A DNA stretch of 64,000 bases from Knoellia koreensis (GCF_013041615.1 NZ_JABEPQ010000002.1:124001-188000); one strand, 5' to 3'. Positions 1-10,842 are shown, numbered from the stretch's first letter. Notes: generated from the letters alone by a model not told the origin. Numbers and translations are program-made.

Positions 1-85
1 TGGAGGCCGGGGCGTCCGGCCAGGAGAAGTAGGAGACCTGGAGTCCTAGGCGCATGACCGCATCGTGCGCACAAAATGTGTTAAT

Positions 86-688
86 TCACAACGTCTTTCG
101 CATGACGGGTCGGGTTGGGCCCGTCCTCCCGACCTCCGTGAACCCGGCGTCGGCGAAGGTGCTGGCGACGCCGTGGTAGAGGTCGGAGCCCGGCGCCTTG
201 CCACCACTGCGCGCGGCCACGTCCACAGGGTGCCCTTCGAGCACCGAGGCTCCCTGCTCGCGCGCGAAGTCGACCGCTGCCGCGAGCAGCGCCCGCGCGA
301 CGCCCTTGCGGCGTCTCCCCACCCGCACGACGAAACAGGTCACCGACCACACGTCGCGGTCCGCAAGGTCGTCGCCGGTCGCCTCCGCGAGCGCGGCTCG
401 CCCGCGGTTGGTGGTGATGCGGGGGTATGCCGTGCGCGGCCCGAGCTGGACCCACCCCACCGGCTCGTCCCCGGCATACGCCACGAGGCCGCGCGAGCGC
501 TCCTTGGCCCGCGACGCGAGCTGACTGCGCAGCGCCTCACGGTTGGTGTCGGTGTTCTGGAAGTAGCCCTCCCCCGTCGTCAGGAAGAACTGGCACCAGC
601 ACCACGACGGCGCACCTCGGGTGCCGAACAGGTCGACGACGTCGTCCCACCGGCCGGGGCCGGCGGGACGTATCGTCAGCTCGGACAT
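86..688 (-). CDS. GNAT family N-acetyltransferase
   Basis: Predicted acetyl-CoA-dependent N-acetyltransferase of about 200 residues; the acceptor is unknown and the protein should be cytoplasmic. The acetyl-CoA loop is visible at about residues 121-135 (VRVGRRRKGVARALL), after the beta strand VTCFVV, and a WCWC pair lies near residues 29-32. The ATG at 688 is preceded by GAGG and lies 4 nt after the ettA stop, so the gene is the second cistron of an ettA operon. It shares the WC-pair and the AGDE-VGW-Q-GP layout with the acetyltransferase at 63091-63696, so the two probably belong to one subfamily. Fold assignment is solid, function is not. Confidence 0.85.
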   Translation of the reverse strand: MSELTIRPAGPGRWDDVVDLFGTRGAPSWCWCQFFLTTGEGYFQNTDTNREALRSQLASRAKERSRGLVAYAGDEPVGWVQLGPRTAYPRITTNRGRAALAEATGDDLADRDVWSVTCFVVRVGRRRKGVARALLAAAVDFAREQGASVLEGHPVDVAARSGGKAPGSDLYHGVASTFADAGFTEVGRTGPTRPVMRKTL

Positions 689-692
689 GACC

Positions 693-2375
<1,683 letters not shown>

Positions 2376-2449
2376 GAGGGCAAGGCTATCTGCCGCTGCC
2401 CCCACGCCCGAATCCGCGTCGGGCCCCTCGCCGCGGCCCGGTCAGCGCC

Positions 2450-3049
2450 TCACACCCCGGCCCGCAGCGCCGTCACCTCCGCCGGCGCGTCGTCGTCGGC
2501 CGTGCCCGGGTCGTCGTCCTCGTCACCGCCACCGAACCGGTGGATCTCCCCCGTGACCGGGTCGACCACGTCGTATGGCGCCTGGTCGGCCGACTCGGGG
2601 CCGTACCCCTCGAGCTCGGCGCGCGCCTCCTGCACGGCGGGGTCGTCCATGCGGTCGTCACCGGTGGAGAAGCTGGCCCGGCTCACCTTGGTGTACTTCG
2701 TCGTGCCCCAGGTGAGGTCGTGCCCCACCGCGTTGGCGTCGATGTCGACCGAGGTCACCCCGACCTCGAGCTCACCGAGCTTGCGGGTCCACTGGGCCAC
2801 CTTGAGCCGGCCCGTCACGACGACGGGGTCGCCGCGGTGCAGCGAGCTGGCGATGTTGGCGCCGAGCGAGCGCCAGGCGGTCACGTTGACGAAGTTGGTG
2901 TTCGCGTCCTCGAACTCGTTCGTCTTGCTGTTCCACCGGCGCACGGTGGACGCGACCCGGAAGGTCGTGAACGGCTGGCCGCTGCCGGTGTTGCGGACCA
3001 TGGGGTCGGCCACCAGCCGGCCAGCCACGGTCACGTGGGTCTCGTTCAT
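2450..3049 (-). CDS. Single-stranded DNA-binding protein paralogue (Ssb-like)
   Basis: OB-fold single-stranded DNA-binding protein of 199 residues. The fold spans about residues 1-110, starting MNETHVTVAGRLVADP, with the typical FVNVTAWR and GDPVVVTGRL strands. The rest is an acidic, disordered tail that ends ALRAGV and lacks the usual DDDIPF-type tip through which Ssb recruits repair proteins. That points to a secondary Ssb (SsbB-like), not the main replication Ssb beside rpsF. A GGTGAG ribosome-binding site precedes the ATG. Two DnaA-box-like sites lie upstream (3134-3171). The gene ends 74 nt before ettA on the same strand. Confidence 0.9.
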   Translation of the reverse strand: MNETHVTVAGRLVADPMVRNTGSGQPFTTFRVASTVRRWNSKTNEFEDANTNFVNVTAWRSLGANIASSLHRGDPVVVTGRLKVAQWTRKLGELEVGVTSVDIDANAVGHDLTWGTTKYTKVSRASFSTGDDRMDDPAVQEARAELEGYGPESADQAPYDVVDPVTGEIHRFGGGDEDDDPGTADDDAPAEVTALRAGV

Positions 3050-3133
3050 CTGAGCTCACCTGTCTGTTGTCCGAATAGGTGAGGCCAGCGTGCGGCGACG
3101 GTCCGACGGCGGGCCAGCCCCGCGGCATACCCC

Positions 3134-3171
3134 TGTGGACAACGCCCGCGGGCGACCCCGCCTGTGGACAG
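3134..3171 (-). promoter_or_regulatory. Two DnaA-box-like sites upstream of the ssb-like gene
   Basis: Read on the minus strand the region holds TTGTCCACA (3134-3142), an exact match to the high-GC actinobacterial DnaA box, and CTGTCCACA (3163-3171), a one-base variant in the same orientation 20 nt away. They sit 85-122 nt before the ssb-like start. DnaA control of this gene is an inference; no other origin features are present. Confidence 0.45.
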
Positions 3172-3177
3172 CCCGGG

Positions 3178-4869
3178 TCAGGAGGCCGCGCGGATCAATG
3201 CCTCGCGCGTCGCGCGGTGTCGCTCCAGCACCTGCTGGACGGGCGCAAGGATCCGCTCGCGAGCCACCTCGGACACCGCCTCGGTGAGCCGCTTGCGCAC
3301 CGACGCACCTCGTCGGCGTGCGCCCACACGCGCGAACCACCGGGCCAGCCCGGCGAGCACGAGGCCGAGCACGAGCCCGCCCACGAACATGAGGAACGGC
3401 CACGGCAGTCCCCACAGCTTGGGCGTCTCGAGCTGCGGCAGCTGCAACCAGCCCATGACCGCGAGCAGCACCAGCCACAGCAGCCCGAGCACCGTCACGA
3501 CCGCCAGCACCAGCTGCGCCAGGCCGAACACGCGCCACCACACCGGCGGCCGCATGCGCAACGACGTCGACACGACGGCCTGGTCGAGGGCGTCGGCGAG
3601 ATCGGGCCCGGGCGGTGTCGCAGCGTCGGAGACCGCCTGGGACCAACGCACCGGCAGCCCCACCGAGGCCTCGTCACCGACCCGTCGCGTCGCCAGCTCG
3701 ACGGCCGACCGGGCGGCCGGGGTGGGCGGCGGCAGCGAGGAACGGCCGAGCACGGTGCGCACGTCGCCGGCGGTCACCGCCAGCTTCTGGTCGGTCTCGT
3801 CAGTCGCGTTCAACCGCAGGCGTTTCAGCGGGTCGGGACGCAGCGCGCGCACCCAGCGGGTGAAGGGCCACCCAGTGCGTCCCCACGCCTGGTTGCGGTA
3901 GTCGCGCTCGACGGCCGAAACGACGACGGGTATGCCGGCCGCGCGGCCAAGTGCCTCGACCAGGTCCTTGTCCTTGTCCTTGACCGAGGCCTCCTTGTCG
4001 CCGACGTCGGCGCGCAGCTTGTCCGCGGTGGAACGGATGTCGGCCGCCAGCCGGTGCCGGGCGGCGTTCTGCGCGGCGACCGCGGTGGCCAGTCGGTGGC
4101 GCAGCTCGTCGACGCCGTCGCCTGAGGTCGCCGACGTCGCAACCACCTGGACCTTGCCGATGCCGTCGGCCTCCGCGAGCCGGCTGAGGTCCTGACGGAC
4201 CTGCGCGAGCGCGTCGCCGCGCAGCCGGTCGGCCTGGTTGAGCACGACCACGGTCACGGCGTCGTGGGTGGCCAGAGCGCTCAGGAAGTCGTGGTGCAGG
4301 CGCGCGTCGGCGTACTTCTGCGGGTCGGTGACCCACACGAACACGTCGACGAGCTCGAGCACCCGCTCGGACTCCTCACGGTGCTCCACGACCCGGGAGT
4401 CGAAGTCGGGCAGGTCGAGCAGGACGAGCCCGTCGAGGTTGGGCGCGCCGTCACCACGACGCGCGGAGCCACCAGACGCGCCGACGCCCGTTTCGACGTG
4501 GTGCCGCTGCGGCACCTGCAACCAGTCGAGAAGTGGTCCGGCATCCTCCGAACCCCACACTGCCGCAACGGGTTTCGACGTCGTGGGGCGTCGCGCCCCA
4601 ACGGTGGCGACCTGCTCACCCACGAGGGCGTTGAAGAGGCTGGACTTGCCGGAGCCGGTGGCGCCGGCCAGCGCGACGACCGTGTGGTTGCCGGCCTTGG
4701 ACGTGCGCTCGTCGACCTTGGTCACCAGCGTCTCGGCCGCGGCCCGGCGGCCCGGGTCGAGCTCGGCCCCGCCGGAGTCGAGGGCAGACTGCAGCGCCCC
4801 AGCCTTGTCGGACAGCTCGTTCGCCGAGATCGCCTTGACCTTGGCTCCGCCCATCAACAGGGGGCTCAT
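3178..4869 (-). CDS. Membrane-anchored GTPase (YfjP/dynamin-like), second of a tandem pair
   Basis: 563-residue P-loop GTPase with a C-terminal membrane hairpin. Visible motifs are G1 GATGSGKSS (about 69-77), G3 DLPDFDS and the G4 motif NQAD near 209. Two hydrophobic helices at roughly 430-500 are separated by a short loop and followed by a basic, helical tail. The ATG overlaps the stop of the upstream GTPase as ATGA, so translation is coupled. Such pairs resemble bacterial dynamin-like or YfjP GTPases acting at the inner membrane. Possible roles in membrane remodelling or division are inferred from architecture only. Confidence 0.8.
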   Translation of the reverse strand: MSPLLMGGAKVKAISANELSDKAGALQSALDSGGAELDPGRRAAAETLVTKVDERTSKAGNHTVVALAGATGSGKSSLFNALVGEQVATVGARRPTTSKPVAAVWGSEDAGPLLDWLQVPQRHHVETGVGASGGSARRGDGAPNLDGLVLLDLPDFDSRVVEHREESERVLELVDVFVWVTDPQKYADARLHHDFLSALATHDAVTVVVLNQADRLRGDALAQVRQDLSRLAEADGIGKVQVVATSATSGDGVDELRHRLATAVAAQNAARHRLAADIRSTADKLRADVGDKEASVKDKDKDLVEALGRAAGIPVVVSAVERDYRNQAWGRTGWPFTRWVRALRPDPLKRLRLNATDETDQKLAVTAGDVRTVLGRSSLPPPTPAARSAVELATRRVGDEASVGLPVRWSQAVSDAATPPGPDLADALDQAVVSTSLRMRPPVWWRVFGLAQLVLAVVTVLGLLWLVLLAVMGWLQLPQLETPKLWGLPWPFLMFVGGLVLGLVLAGLARWFARVGARRRGASVRKRLTEAVSEVARERILAPVQQVLERHRATREALIRAAS

Positions 4870-6581
4870 CGCACCGCCTTCACCGCTGCTGCGGCATCCG
4901 CCAGGCGCTCGGCCCGGTCCTTCGTCACGTCCACGCCCGCAAGGGCCTCGTCATAACGCGCCTGCTCCTCGGCATACAGGGTCTGCACGTGCCCGATGAG
5001 CGCGAGCCGCGCCTTGCGCGCCATCTCGCGCACCGCCTGGTCGCCGAAGATCGCCTCGAGCACCTTCTGCGCGAGCACCGCCGTGCCGCCAGCGATGCCG
5101 ACCTCGGCACCCACCAGACCACCGGTGTGCGCGAACGCCACGAGCATGAGGATCACGCCAATTCCGTTGAGGCCGTAAGCCGCAACCCGTGCAGTCGTGC
5201 GGCGGTCCTTGCCCTCGTTGCGCACCAGGTCGAGCACCTCGCCCTGCCAGTCACGCACCATGCGCTCGATCCGCTGGGGCAGGTCGGCGCTCGGCTTGGC
5301 CAGGTCGGGGTGCGCCGCGACGAGTGCGTCACCGCCGGGCAGCTGGCGCCAGCGGCGGACCGTGGTCGCGGCGGCGCCCTGGGCCTGCGCGGTGATGAGC
5401 GCGGCCACCCCGGACTGGAGCGCCTCGCCGAGGTCGCCGGACGGGGCCGGCTGCCCCTTGATGGCGGCCGTGATCCGGTCGCGCACCCGCGAGACGGTCG
5501 ACTCGACCTGCTTGAAGAACTCGCCGGTGCCGACGAACTCCTGCCAGCGCGCGAGGACCTCACCGCGCAGCAGGGTCCCGTCGCTCACGCCTTGCTCGAC
5601 GTCCTCGAGGGCGTCGTCGTATGCCGTGTGGGCGGCATCGCCCAGCTCGGTCACCGCGTCGGCCTGCGCCGTCGCCGCGTCGACGACGACGGTGGTGCGG
5701 TCGTCGAGCGAGGCGAGCGCGCCGGCGAGGGTCTGGCGCACGATGACCGCCCTGGCGCGGGCGTCGCTGGCGAGCGCCGTGAGCCACGAGCGCAGCCGCG
5801 CGACGTCGTTCTCGGGCAGGCGCCCCTCGGGGTTGAGCTCTGCCTCGGGGATGCCGAAGATCGGCGCGGTCGCGAGACCCTGCTCGCGCAGCATCGAGGC
5901 GAGGTGGCTGCGGATGTCGGCCATCGCCTCTGGCGGCACCCGGTCGAGGACGATCGCGATGGCGGTGCCGCGGTCGGATGCCTGGCGCAGCAGGTCCCAC
6001 GGCACGGCATCGGCATACCGCGCCGCGGTGGTGACGAACAGCCACAGGTCAGCCGCGGCGAGCAGCTGACCGGCCAGCGCCCGGTTGGCGCTGACGACCG
6101 AGTCGATGTCCGGTGCGTCCAGCAGCGCCATGCCCGGCGGCAGCGACCGTGAGGTGATGAGCCGCAGGGTGGTCGACCCGGACTCCCCCTCGTCGGTGGC
6201 GCGGGCACCGCGGGTGCGGCTCAGTCCCGGCAGGATGCGGTCGTCCAGGAACCACTTCTCGTCGTCCGGGTGGTGGACCAGGACGGGGATGGTGGTGGTG
6301 GGGCGCAGGACACCGGACTGGGAGACCTCGGCGTCGACGATCGAGTTCACCAGCGTGGACTTGCCCGCACCGGTGGACCCGCCGACCACGGCCAGCAGCG
6401 GCGCGTCGAGTGAACGCAGCCGCGGCAGCACGTAGTCGTCGAGCTGGTGGAGGAGCGCGTCGCGAGTCGTGCGAGCGGACTCCACCCCGGGCAGGTCGAG
6501 CGTCAGCTGGGCCTCGTCGACCCGCTCACGGAGGGTCGAGACGGCGCCCACCATGCGTTCGGCGTCGTCGTGGGAGAGCAC
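4866..6581 (-). CDS. Membrane-anchored GTPase (YfjP/dynamin-like), first of a tandem pair
   Basis: 571-residue GTPase paralogous in layout to the next gene: G1 GGSTGAGKST (about 67-76), G3 DAPDIDS, a long helical middle and C-terminal hydrophobic segments around GVILMLVAFAHTGG and GVEVGIAGG-like stretches. Where G4 is expected it has VLDRVP, not the N/TKxD of a classical GTPase, so nucleotide specificity or turnover may be altered. The frame stays open to 7124, but the upstream part is out-of-frame sequence of the neighbouring membrane gene. I use the GTG at 6581 because a -10-like TAGGCT (6589-6594) ends 7 nt before it. The ATG at 6554 is the alternative. Confidence 0.78.
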   Translation of the reverse strand: MLSHDDAERMVGAVSTLRERVDEAQLTLDLPGVESARTTRDALLHQLDDYVLPRLRSLDAPLLAVVGGSTGAGKSTLVNSIVDAEVSQSGVLRPTTTIPVLVHHPDDEKWFLDDRILPGLSRTRGARATDEGESGSTTLRLITSRSLPPGMALLDAPDIDSVVSANRALAGQLLAAADLWLFVTTAARYADAVPWDLLRQASDRGTAIAIVLDRVPPEAMADIRSHLASMLREQGLATAPIFGIPEAELNPEGRLPENDVARLRSWLTALASDARARAVIVRQTLAGALASLDDRTTVVVDAATAQADAVTELGDAAHTAYDDALEDVEQGVSDGTLLRGEVLARWQEFVGTGEFFKQVESTVSRVRDRITAAIKGQPAPSGDLGEALQSGVAALITAQAQGAAATTVRRWRQLPGGDALVAAHPDLAKPSADLPQRIERMVRDWQGEVLDLVRNEGKDRRTTARVAAYGLNGIGVILMLVAFAHTGGLVGAEVGIAGGTAVLAQKVLEAIFGDQAVREMARKARLALIGHVQTLYAEEQARYDEALAGVDVTKDRAERLADAAAAVKAVR

Positions 6582-6723
6582 GTCGCAAAGCCTAGTAGGA
6601 GCAACGCCACGCAGCCGCGCCGACAGACCGGCGCTGAGCAGGGGAACTGTCACAAATCGACCCGAACGGCCGAGACGACGGCGCGTGGGCTGGGTGAGTC
6701 GCGTGGCGGGCAGAAATCCCCGG

Positions 6724-7548
6724 TCAGAAACGGCGGAAGTAGTCGTCGTACCCGCTGCTCGTTCCGCCGTCGCCGGCGCGCCCACCGTCATCGCGGGGCG
6801 AGAGCCGTTCGACCGGTGCGATCTGCTCGACCCCGTCGAGGCTGATGTCGTCGTCGTTCGCGCCGGGGGTGGCTCCGACCCGCCGACCCCGGCCGCCACG
6901 CTCGTCGTCGGCCGCCTCACCGCCCGCACCGGCAGCGGTCGACCCTCGCCCGACGTCAGCATCGTCCGCGTCGAGGGACGTGTCGTCGAACGTCGGCAGC
7001 CGCAACCACCACAGCCCCGCCACGACCAGCACCAGGACCGCGGTGACGGGCACCCCGAGGTTGGCGAACATGATCGACACCGGCCCCGGCCCCTGGTCGC
7101 CGTACACGACATTCGGGTCGTCACCCCGCTGGTTGTAGGGGTCGTCGACGATGCCCGACACGGCCCACCAGCCGACGACCACCAGCGCCCACAGGGCGGC
7201 CAGCACTCCGACGCCGAGCACCTCCCAGCGCACCAGCCGCGCCTGGCTCACGCGCGCCAGGTGCAGGATCGCCACCGATGCCACGACCAGAGCCGCGGCC
7301 AGGAGAGTGGACAGGTCGGTTCCCGCTCCCCCGAACCACCCGTTGGCGGAAGCAGCGACGTGGCGCCAGAAGGTGAGAACGACTGGCGTGCCGTCCGCTG
7401 ACGGCGGGCCGTAGATCCCGGCCTGGACCCATGCCATCCGGCGGCCGAGCGCGCTCGTCACGACCAGCACCAGCACCGCGACCTCGAGCAGGCGCACGGT
7501 GACGAACCACGTCCGCGCTTCTGACCACGACGGGCGCCACTGCGGCAT
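6724..7548 (-). CDS. Four-helix membrane protein with acidic cytoplasmic tail, unknown function
   Basis: 274 residues. Four hydrophobic segments are visible at about residues 18-37, 75-95, 104-125 and 160-180. They are followed by a tail of about 90 residues rich in Asp, Gly and Arg that ends SGYDDYFRRF. No enzymatic motif is seen. A GGGGGCAGG ribosome-binding site precedes the ATG, and the start codon itself lies inside a copy of the dispersed GTATGCCG motif. It lies 142 nt upstream of the tandem GTPases on the same strand, so a membrane role alongside them is possible but unproven. Confidence 0.7.
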   Translation of the reverse strand: MPQWRPSWSEARTWFVTVRLLEVAVLVLVVTSALGRRMAWVQAGIYGPPSADGTPVVLTFWRHVAASANGWFGGAGTDLSTLLAAALVVASVAILHLARVSQARLVRWEVLGVGVLAALWALVVVGWWAVSGIVDDPYNQRGDDPNVVYGDQGPGPVSIMFANLGVPVTAVLVLVVAGLWWLRLPTFDDTSLDADDADVGRGSTAAGAGGEAADDERGGRGRRVGATPGANDDDISLDGVEQIAPVERLSPRDDGGRAGDGGTSSGYDDYFRRF

Positions 7549-7625
7549 ACCTGCCCCCTCTCCCGGCGGAGGTCACGACAACCTGTGTGGCCAATCTAGG
7601 CCAGCCCGCGCGTCAGAATGCGGGG

Positions 7626-8201
7626 ATGCGACTCTTTGCCGCGCTGTATCCGCCCGCCGCCGCCGTCGAGCACCTCGACGACTTCCTCGCCCCACGCCGG
7701 GAGGCGGGCACGGACCTGAGGTGGACCGACACCGAGCAGTTCCACGTGACGCTGGCGTTCATGCCCGAGGTGGCCGAGCACCTGGTCGAGCCGCTGGCCG
7801 ACGCACTCGCCGCGTCCCTGTCGGAGCGTCGACCGCTCGACCTGCGCGTCATCGGCGGCGGAGCCTTCCCCAATGCCGCCGAGGCCAAGGTGATCTGGGG
7901 CGGCCTCGAGGTCGGGGACGACGACCCCGCCGGCGATTCGCTCACCTCGCTCGCGCGAACGGTCCGGCTCACCGCCAGCCACGCGGGCGCCGCCCCGCAG
8001 GGTGGGCCCTTTCGCGCCCACCTCACGGTGGCTCGGTCGCGACGCGCGTTCGAGGCGACGCGCTGGCTGCGGATCCTCGAGGCGTATGCCGGGCCGGCCT
8101 GGATCGCGGACGAAGTCACCCTCGTCGCGTCGCACCTCGGCGAGTCGCGCGGTCGGCGACCGCGCTACGAGGTGATGGCGCAGGTCGCGCTCGGCGGCTG
8201 A
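7626..8201 (+). CDS. thpR: RNA 2',3'-cyclic phosphodiesterase (LigT/ThpR, 2H superfamily)
   Basis: Cytoplasmic 2H phosphoesterase, expected to hydrolyse 2',3'-cyclic phosphate RNA ends (and to ligate tRNA halves in vitro). The 191 residues carry both catalytic HxT motifs: HVTLAF at about 39-44 and HLTVAR at about 133-138. An in-frame start at 7587 exists, but the family begins M-R-L-F-x-A, so I use the ATG at 7626. CAGAAT ends 6 nt upstream, a possible leaderless -10. The gene stands alone, divergent from the membrane protein and upstream of tRNA-Arg on the other strand. Confidence 0.88.
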   Translation: MRLFAALYPPAAAVEHLDDFLAPRREAGTDLRWTDTEQFHVTLAFMPEVAEHLVEPLADALAASLSERRPLDLRVIGGGAFPNAAEAKVIWGGLEVGDDDPAGDSLTSLARTVRLTASHAGAAPQGGPFRAHLTVARSRRAFEATRWLRILEAYAGPAWIADEVTLVASHLGESRGRRPRYEVMAQVALGG

Positions 8202-8266
8202 CCGCTGCGTTCGGCCGTCTCCCGTCGTCCTGCCTGGGTTCGCCAACCTCACTTCGTTCGGTTTGG

Positions 8267-8339
<73 letters not shown>

Positions 8340-8353
8340 TGACTCCCCGAAGT

Positions 8354-9586
8354 CTAGGCGTCGCCGCCGGCCAGCTGCGCACACCGGCGCAACGCCAGCT
8401 CGGCCAGCAGCGCCGCCCCGTCCGGCACCACCGCGTCGTCGAAGTCGGCGCGCGGTGAGTGGTTGTCGGGAGCGTTCTCGTAGTCGTCCACCGGGCACGC
8501 GCTGAGGTTGACGTAGGCGCTCGGCACCAGCTCCCCCACGAACGAGAAGTCCTCCGAGCCCATCTCCGGGTCCCGTTGGTGCACATACCGATCCGCGCCG
8601 AACAGGTCCTCGATCGTCGCCTTCGCGAACGCGTACTCCGCCTCGTCGTTCATCGTCACCGGGTAGCCCGGCAGCTGCGTCACCTCGGCCCGCAGCCCGT
8701 GCCCCTCGGCGATCCCCGTCGCCAGCTGCTCGATCCGCCGCATCACCTCGGCCCGGCTCTGCGGCGAGAGGCTGCGCACCGTCGCCTCGAAGACGGCGTC
8801 GTCGGGGATGATGTTGTCCTTGGTTCCACCGACGAACTTGCCGACCGTGATGACAACCGGGTCGAACACGGAGAACCCCCGCGTCACCAACGTCTGCAGG
8901 GCGAGCACGATCTCGCAGGCCACGGGGATCGGGTCCTTGGCCCGCGACGGCGCGGAGCCGTGGCCGCCCTCGCCGACGACTCGCACCACGACCTCGTCAG
9001 CCGCCGCCATCAGCGGGCCCGGCCGTCCGAACCACGTGCCCCGCGGGTGCTCCGAGGAGTAGACGTGCAGGGCGTATGCCGCGTCGACCCGTCGGCCGGC
9101 CGCATCGAGGAGGCCCTCGTCGACCATCGGCTTCGCACCGCCGGGTCCCTCCTCCGCCGGCTGGAACATGAACACGACGTCACCCTCGAGCTCGTCGCGC
9201 AGCTCGTGCAGGATCCGCGCCGCGCCCACCAACCCTGCGACGTGGAGGTCGTGCCCGCACGCGTGCATCTGCCCCGGGTGTTGGGACACATAGTCCAGCG
9301 GCAGGTCCTCGCTCACCCGCAGCCCGTCCATGTCGCCGCGCAGCAGCACGACCGGACGATCCGTCCCACTCCGGGACCCGCCGCCCCCGCGCAGGACGGC
9401 GACCACGGAGGACAGGCCCTGGCCCACCGTCACTTCGAGGTCCAGGCCGGCAAGGGCGTCCAGCACCTTCTTCTGTGTCTTGGGCAGCTCGAGCCCCAGC
9501 TCGGGCATCTGGTGCAGCTCGCGCCGCAGCGCGATGAGGTCGGGGCCGATGGACGAGGCGAGGTCGGTGGTGCGCACGACCGGCAC
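8354..9586 (-). CDS. M20 family amidohydrolase / carboxypeptidase
   Basis: Zinc-dependent amidohydrolase of the M20D (hippurate hydrolase/IAA-amino acid hydrolase) type, 410 residues. Metal-binding motifs are clear: ACGHDLHVAG (about 113-122) and EEGPGGA (about 149-155), with GHGSAP in the lid domain and GSEDFSF near the C-terminus. It probably cleaves N-acyl amino acids or peptides in the cytoplasm; the substrate cannot be read from sequence. The GTG start lies 1 nt after the TAG stop of the PrsW-like gene, so the two form an operon. Confidence 0.9.
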   Translation of the reverse strand: MPVVRTTDLASSIGPDLIALRRELHQMPELGLELPKTQKKVLDALAGLDLEVTVGQGLSSVVAVLRGGGGSRSGTDRPVVLLRGDMDGLRVSEDLPLDYVSQHPGQMHACGHDLHVAGLVGAARILHELRDELEGDVVFMFQPAEEGPGGAKPMVDEGLLDAAGRRVDAAYALHVYSSEHPRGTWFGRPGPLMAAADEVVVRVVGEGGHGSAPSRAKDPIPVACEIVLALQTLVTRGFSVFDPVVITVGKFVGGTKDNIIPDDAVFEATVRSLSPQSRAEVMRRIEQLATGIAEGHGLRAEVTQLPGYPVTMNDEAEYAFAKATIEDLFGADRYVHQRDPEMGSEDFSFVGELVPSAYVNLSACPVDDYENAPDNHSPRADFDDAVVPDGAALLAELALRRCAQLAGGDA

Positions 9587-9587
9587 G

Positions 9588-10778
9588 CTAGCCGAGCCGA
9601 GCGGGCTGGCCCATGAACCCCTGCCGGGCCGCGGTCAGGGCGTCGAGCAGCTCGCGCTCGGTCTGCAGGGCCTGGGCGTCCGCGGCACTGTGCTGCATCC
9701 GCGCCCGCAGCAGCGCCAGCTCGGACGCGTTGTCCTGGAAGGAGCGCATCGCACCCAGGGCGGGGCCGCCGCCGATCGACTTGGCCCACACGCGGGCCGC
9801 GCGCCGACCGCCCATCGTGGCGAGCATCTGCACCTCACCCGGCGCGAGCCACCCGGCGTCGGCGTACTGGCTGAGGTAGTGCCCGATGAGCCGCCCCTCG
9901 CGCCGCCGGGCCCACACGACGAGGCCGACGAAGGCGAGGAAGATCGGGAGCTCGACGAGCAGGTAGACCGCAACCATCCCGGATCCGCCCGTCACCGCCG
10001 CGAGGTTCCACATGGCGTGGGCCGACACCGCCAGGAGGTACCCGCCGATCGGCGCCAGGACCCTGACCGCCCGGCTGCGTGCGGTCGCCGCGATGCCGAC
10101 ACCGATGCCGGTGAGGACGGTGAACATCGGGTGGGCGAACGGCGTGAACAGCCCTCGGGCGATGAATGTGCCGGTCAGCGCTTGGTCGCCGCCGTCGGCA
10201 TACGCCATCCCGAGGTACTGGATGTTCTCGGTGAAGGCGAAACCGGCGGCGACCAGCCCGGCATACACCATGCCGTCGATGATCCCGTCGAACTCGCGCT
10301 TGCGGATCCACCACACCAACAGCACGAGGAGCCCCTTGGACGCCTCCTCGACGAGCGGCGCGGAGAAGATCGCCGTCGCGAGCAGCGCGTCGTCGGTGCG
10401 CCCGGTCGCCGACTGGAAGGCGATGTTGGCCCCGGTGTTGAAGACCCCGGACACGAGCGCGGCCACGAGGGCGCCCCAGAGGAAGGCCACCACGAGGTAC
10501 TTCGTGGGCTCTGCCTCGAACCGGTCGAGCCACAGGAAGGTGGGGATGACGATGCCGAGCGGGATCGCGGCCAGCAGGATCGCGAGCAGTGTCGTCACCG
10601 GGCCGAGGGTGGCGCCGTAGTAGACCGCGAGCACGACTGCCGCCAACAGGAACCCGACCACGATGACCCCGCCGAGCAGCCACCGGCGCACGGTCGCGCG
10701 GCTGCTCGCCCGGTGCCGACCGGAGCCGGCAGGCACGGGCGCCGGCACGGCATACCGCTGGTCGTGTCCCCATGTCAT
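9588..10778 (-). CDS. PrsW family intramembrane metalloprotease
   Basis: 396-residue integral membrane protein of the PrsW/CAAX-protease-like clan. Conserved motifs occur in membrane helices: EEASKG (144-149), FTEN (182-185), AHPMFT near 218 and a late SAHAMWN. These are the glutamates and histidines thought to hold the catalytic metal. In Bacillus PrsW starts regulated cleavage of an anti-sigma factor, but actinobacterial members have unknown targets and none is nearby. A TAGCCT box (10786-10791) ends 7 nt before the ATG, suggesting leaderless expression. It is followed 1 nt later by the M20 amidohydrolase. Confidence 0.9.
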   Translation of the reverse strand: MTWGHDQRYAVPAPVPAGSGRHRASSRATVRRWLLGGVIVVGFLLAAVVLAVYYGATLGPVTTLLAILLAAIPLGIVIPTFLWLDRFEAEPTKYLVVAFLWGALVAALVSGVFNTGANIAFQSATGRTDDALLATAIFSAPLVEEASKGLLVLLVWWIRKREFDGIIDGMVYAGLVAAGFAFTENIQYLGMAYADGGDQALTGTFIARGLFTPFAHPMFTVLTGIGVGIAATARSRAVRVLAPIGGYLLAVSAHAMWNLAAVTGGSGMVAVYLLVELPIFLAFVGLVVWARRREGRLIGHYLSQYADAGWLAPGEVQMLATMGGRRAARVWAKSIGGGPALGAMRSFQDNASELALLRARMQHSAADAQALQTERELLDALTAARQGFMGQPARLG

Positions 10779-10842
10779 GGCCCGAAGGCTAGTCCAGTGA
10801 AAGCGCTCCCCACCTGTCCGGCGGGGGCCCTAGGGTGGACCG

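Noticed and set aside
3-32. Possible 3' end of a gene entering from the left (ends GASGQEK and stop)
   Set aside because: Only nine codons are visible and other frames also stop soon, so no gene can be supported in bases 1-85.
6582-7124. N-terminal extension of the first GTPase frame
   Set aside because: It is out-of-frame sequence of the overlapping membrane protein, low-complexity Arg/Cys/Ser, and a leaderless-type start is available at 6581.
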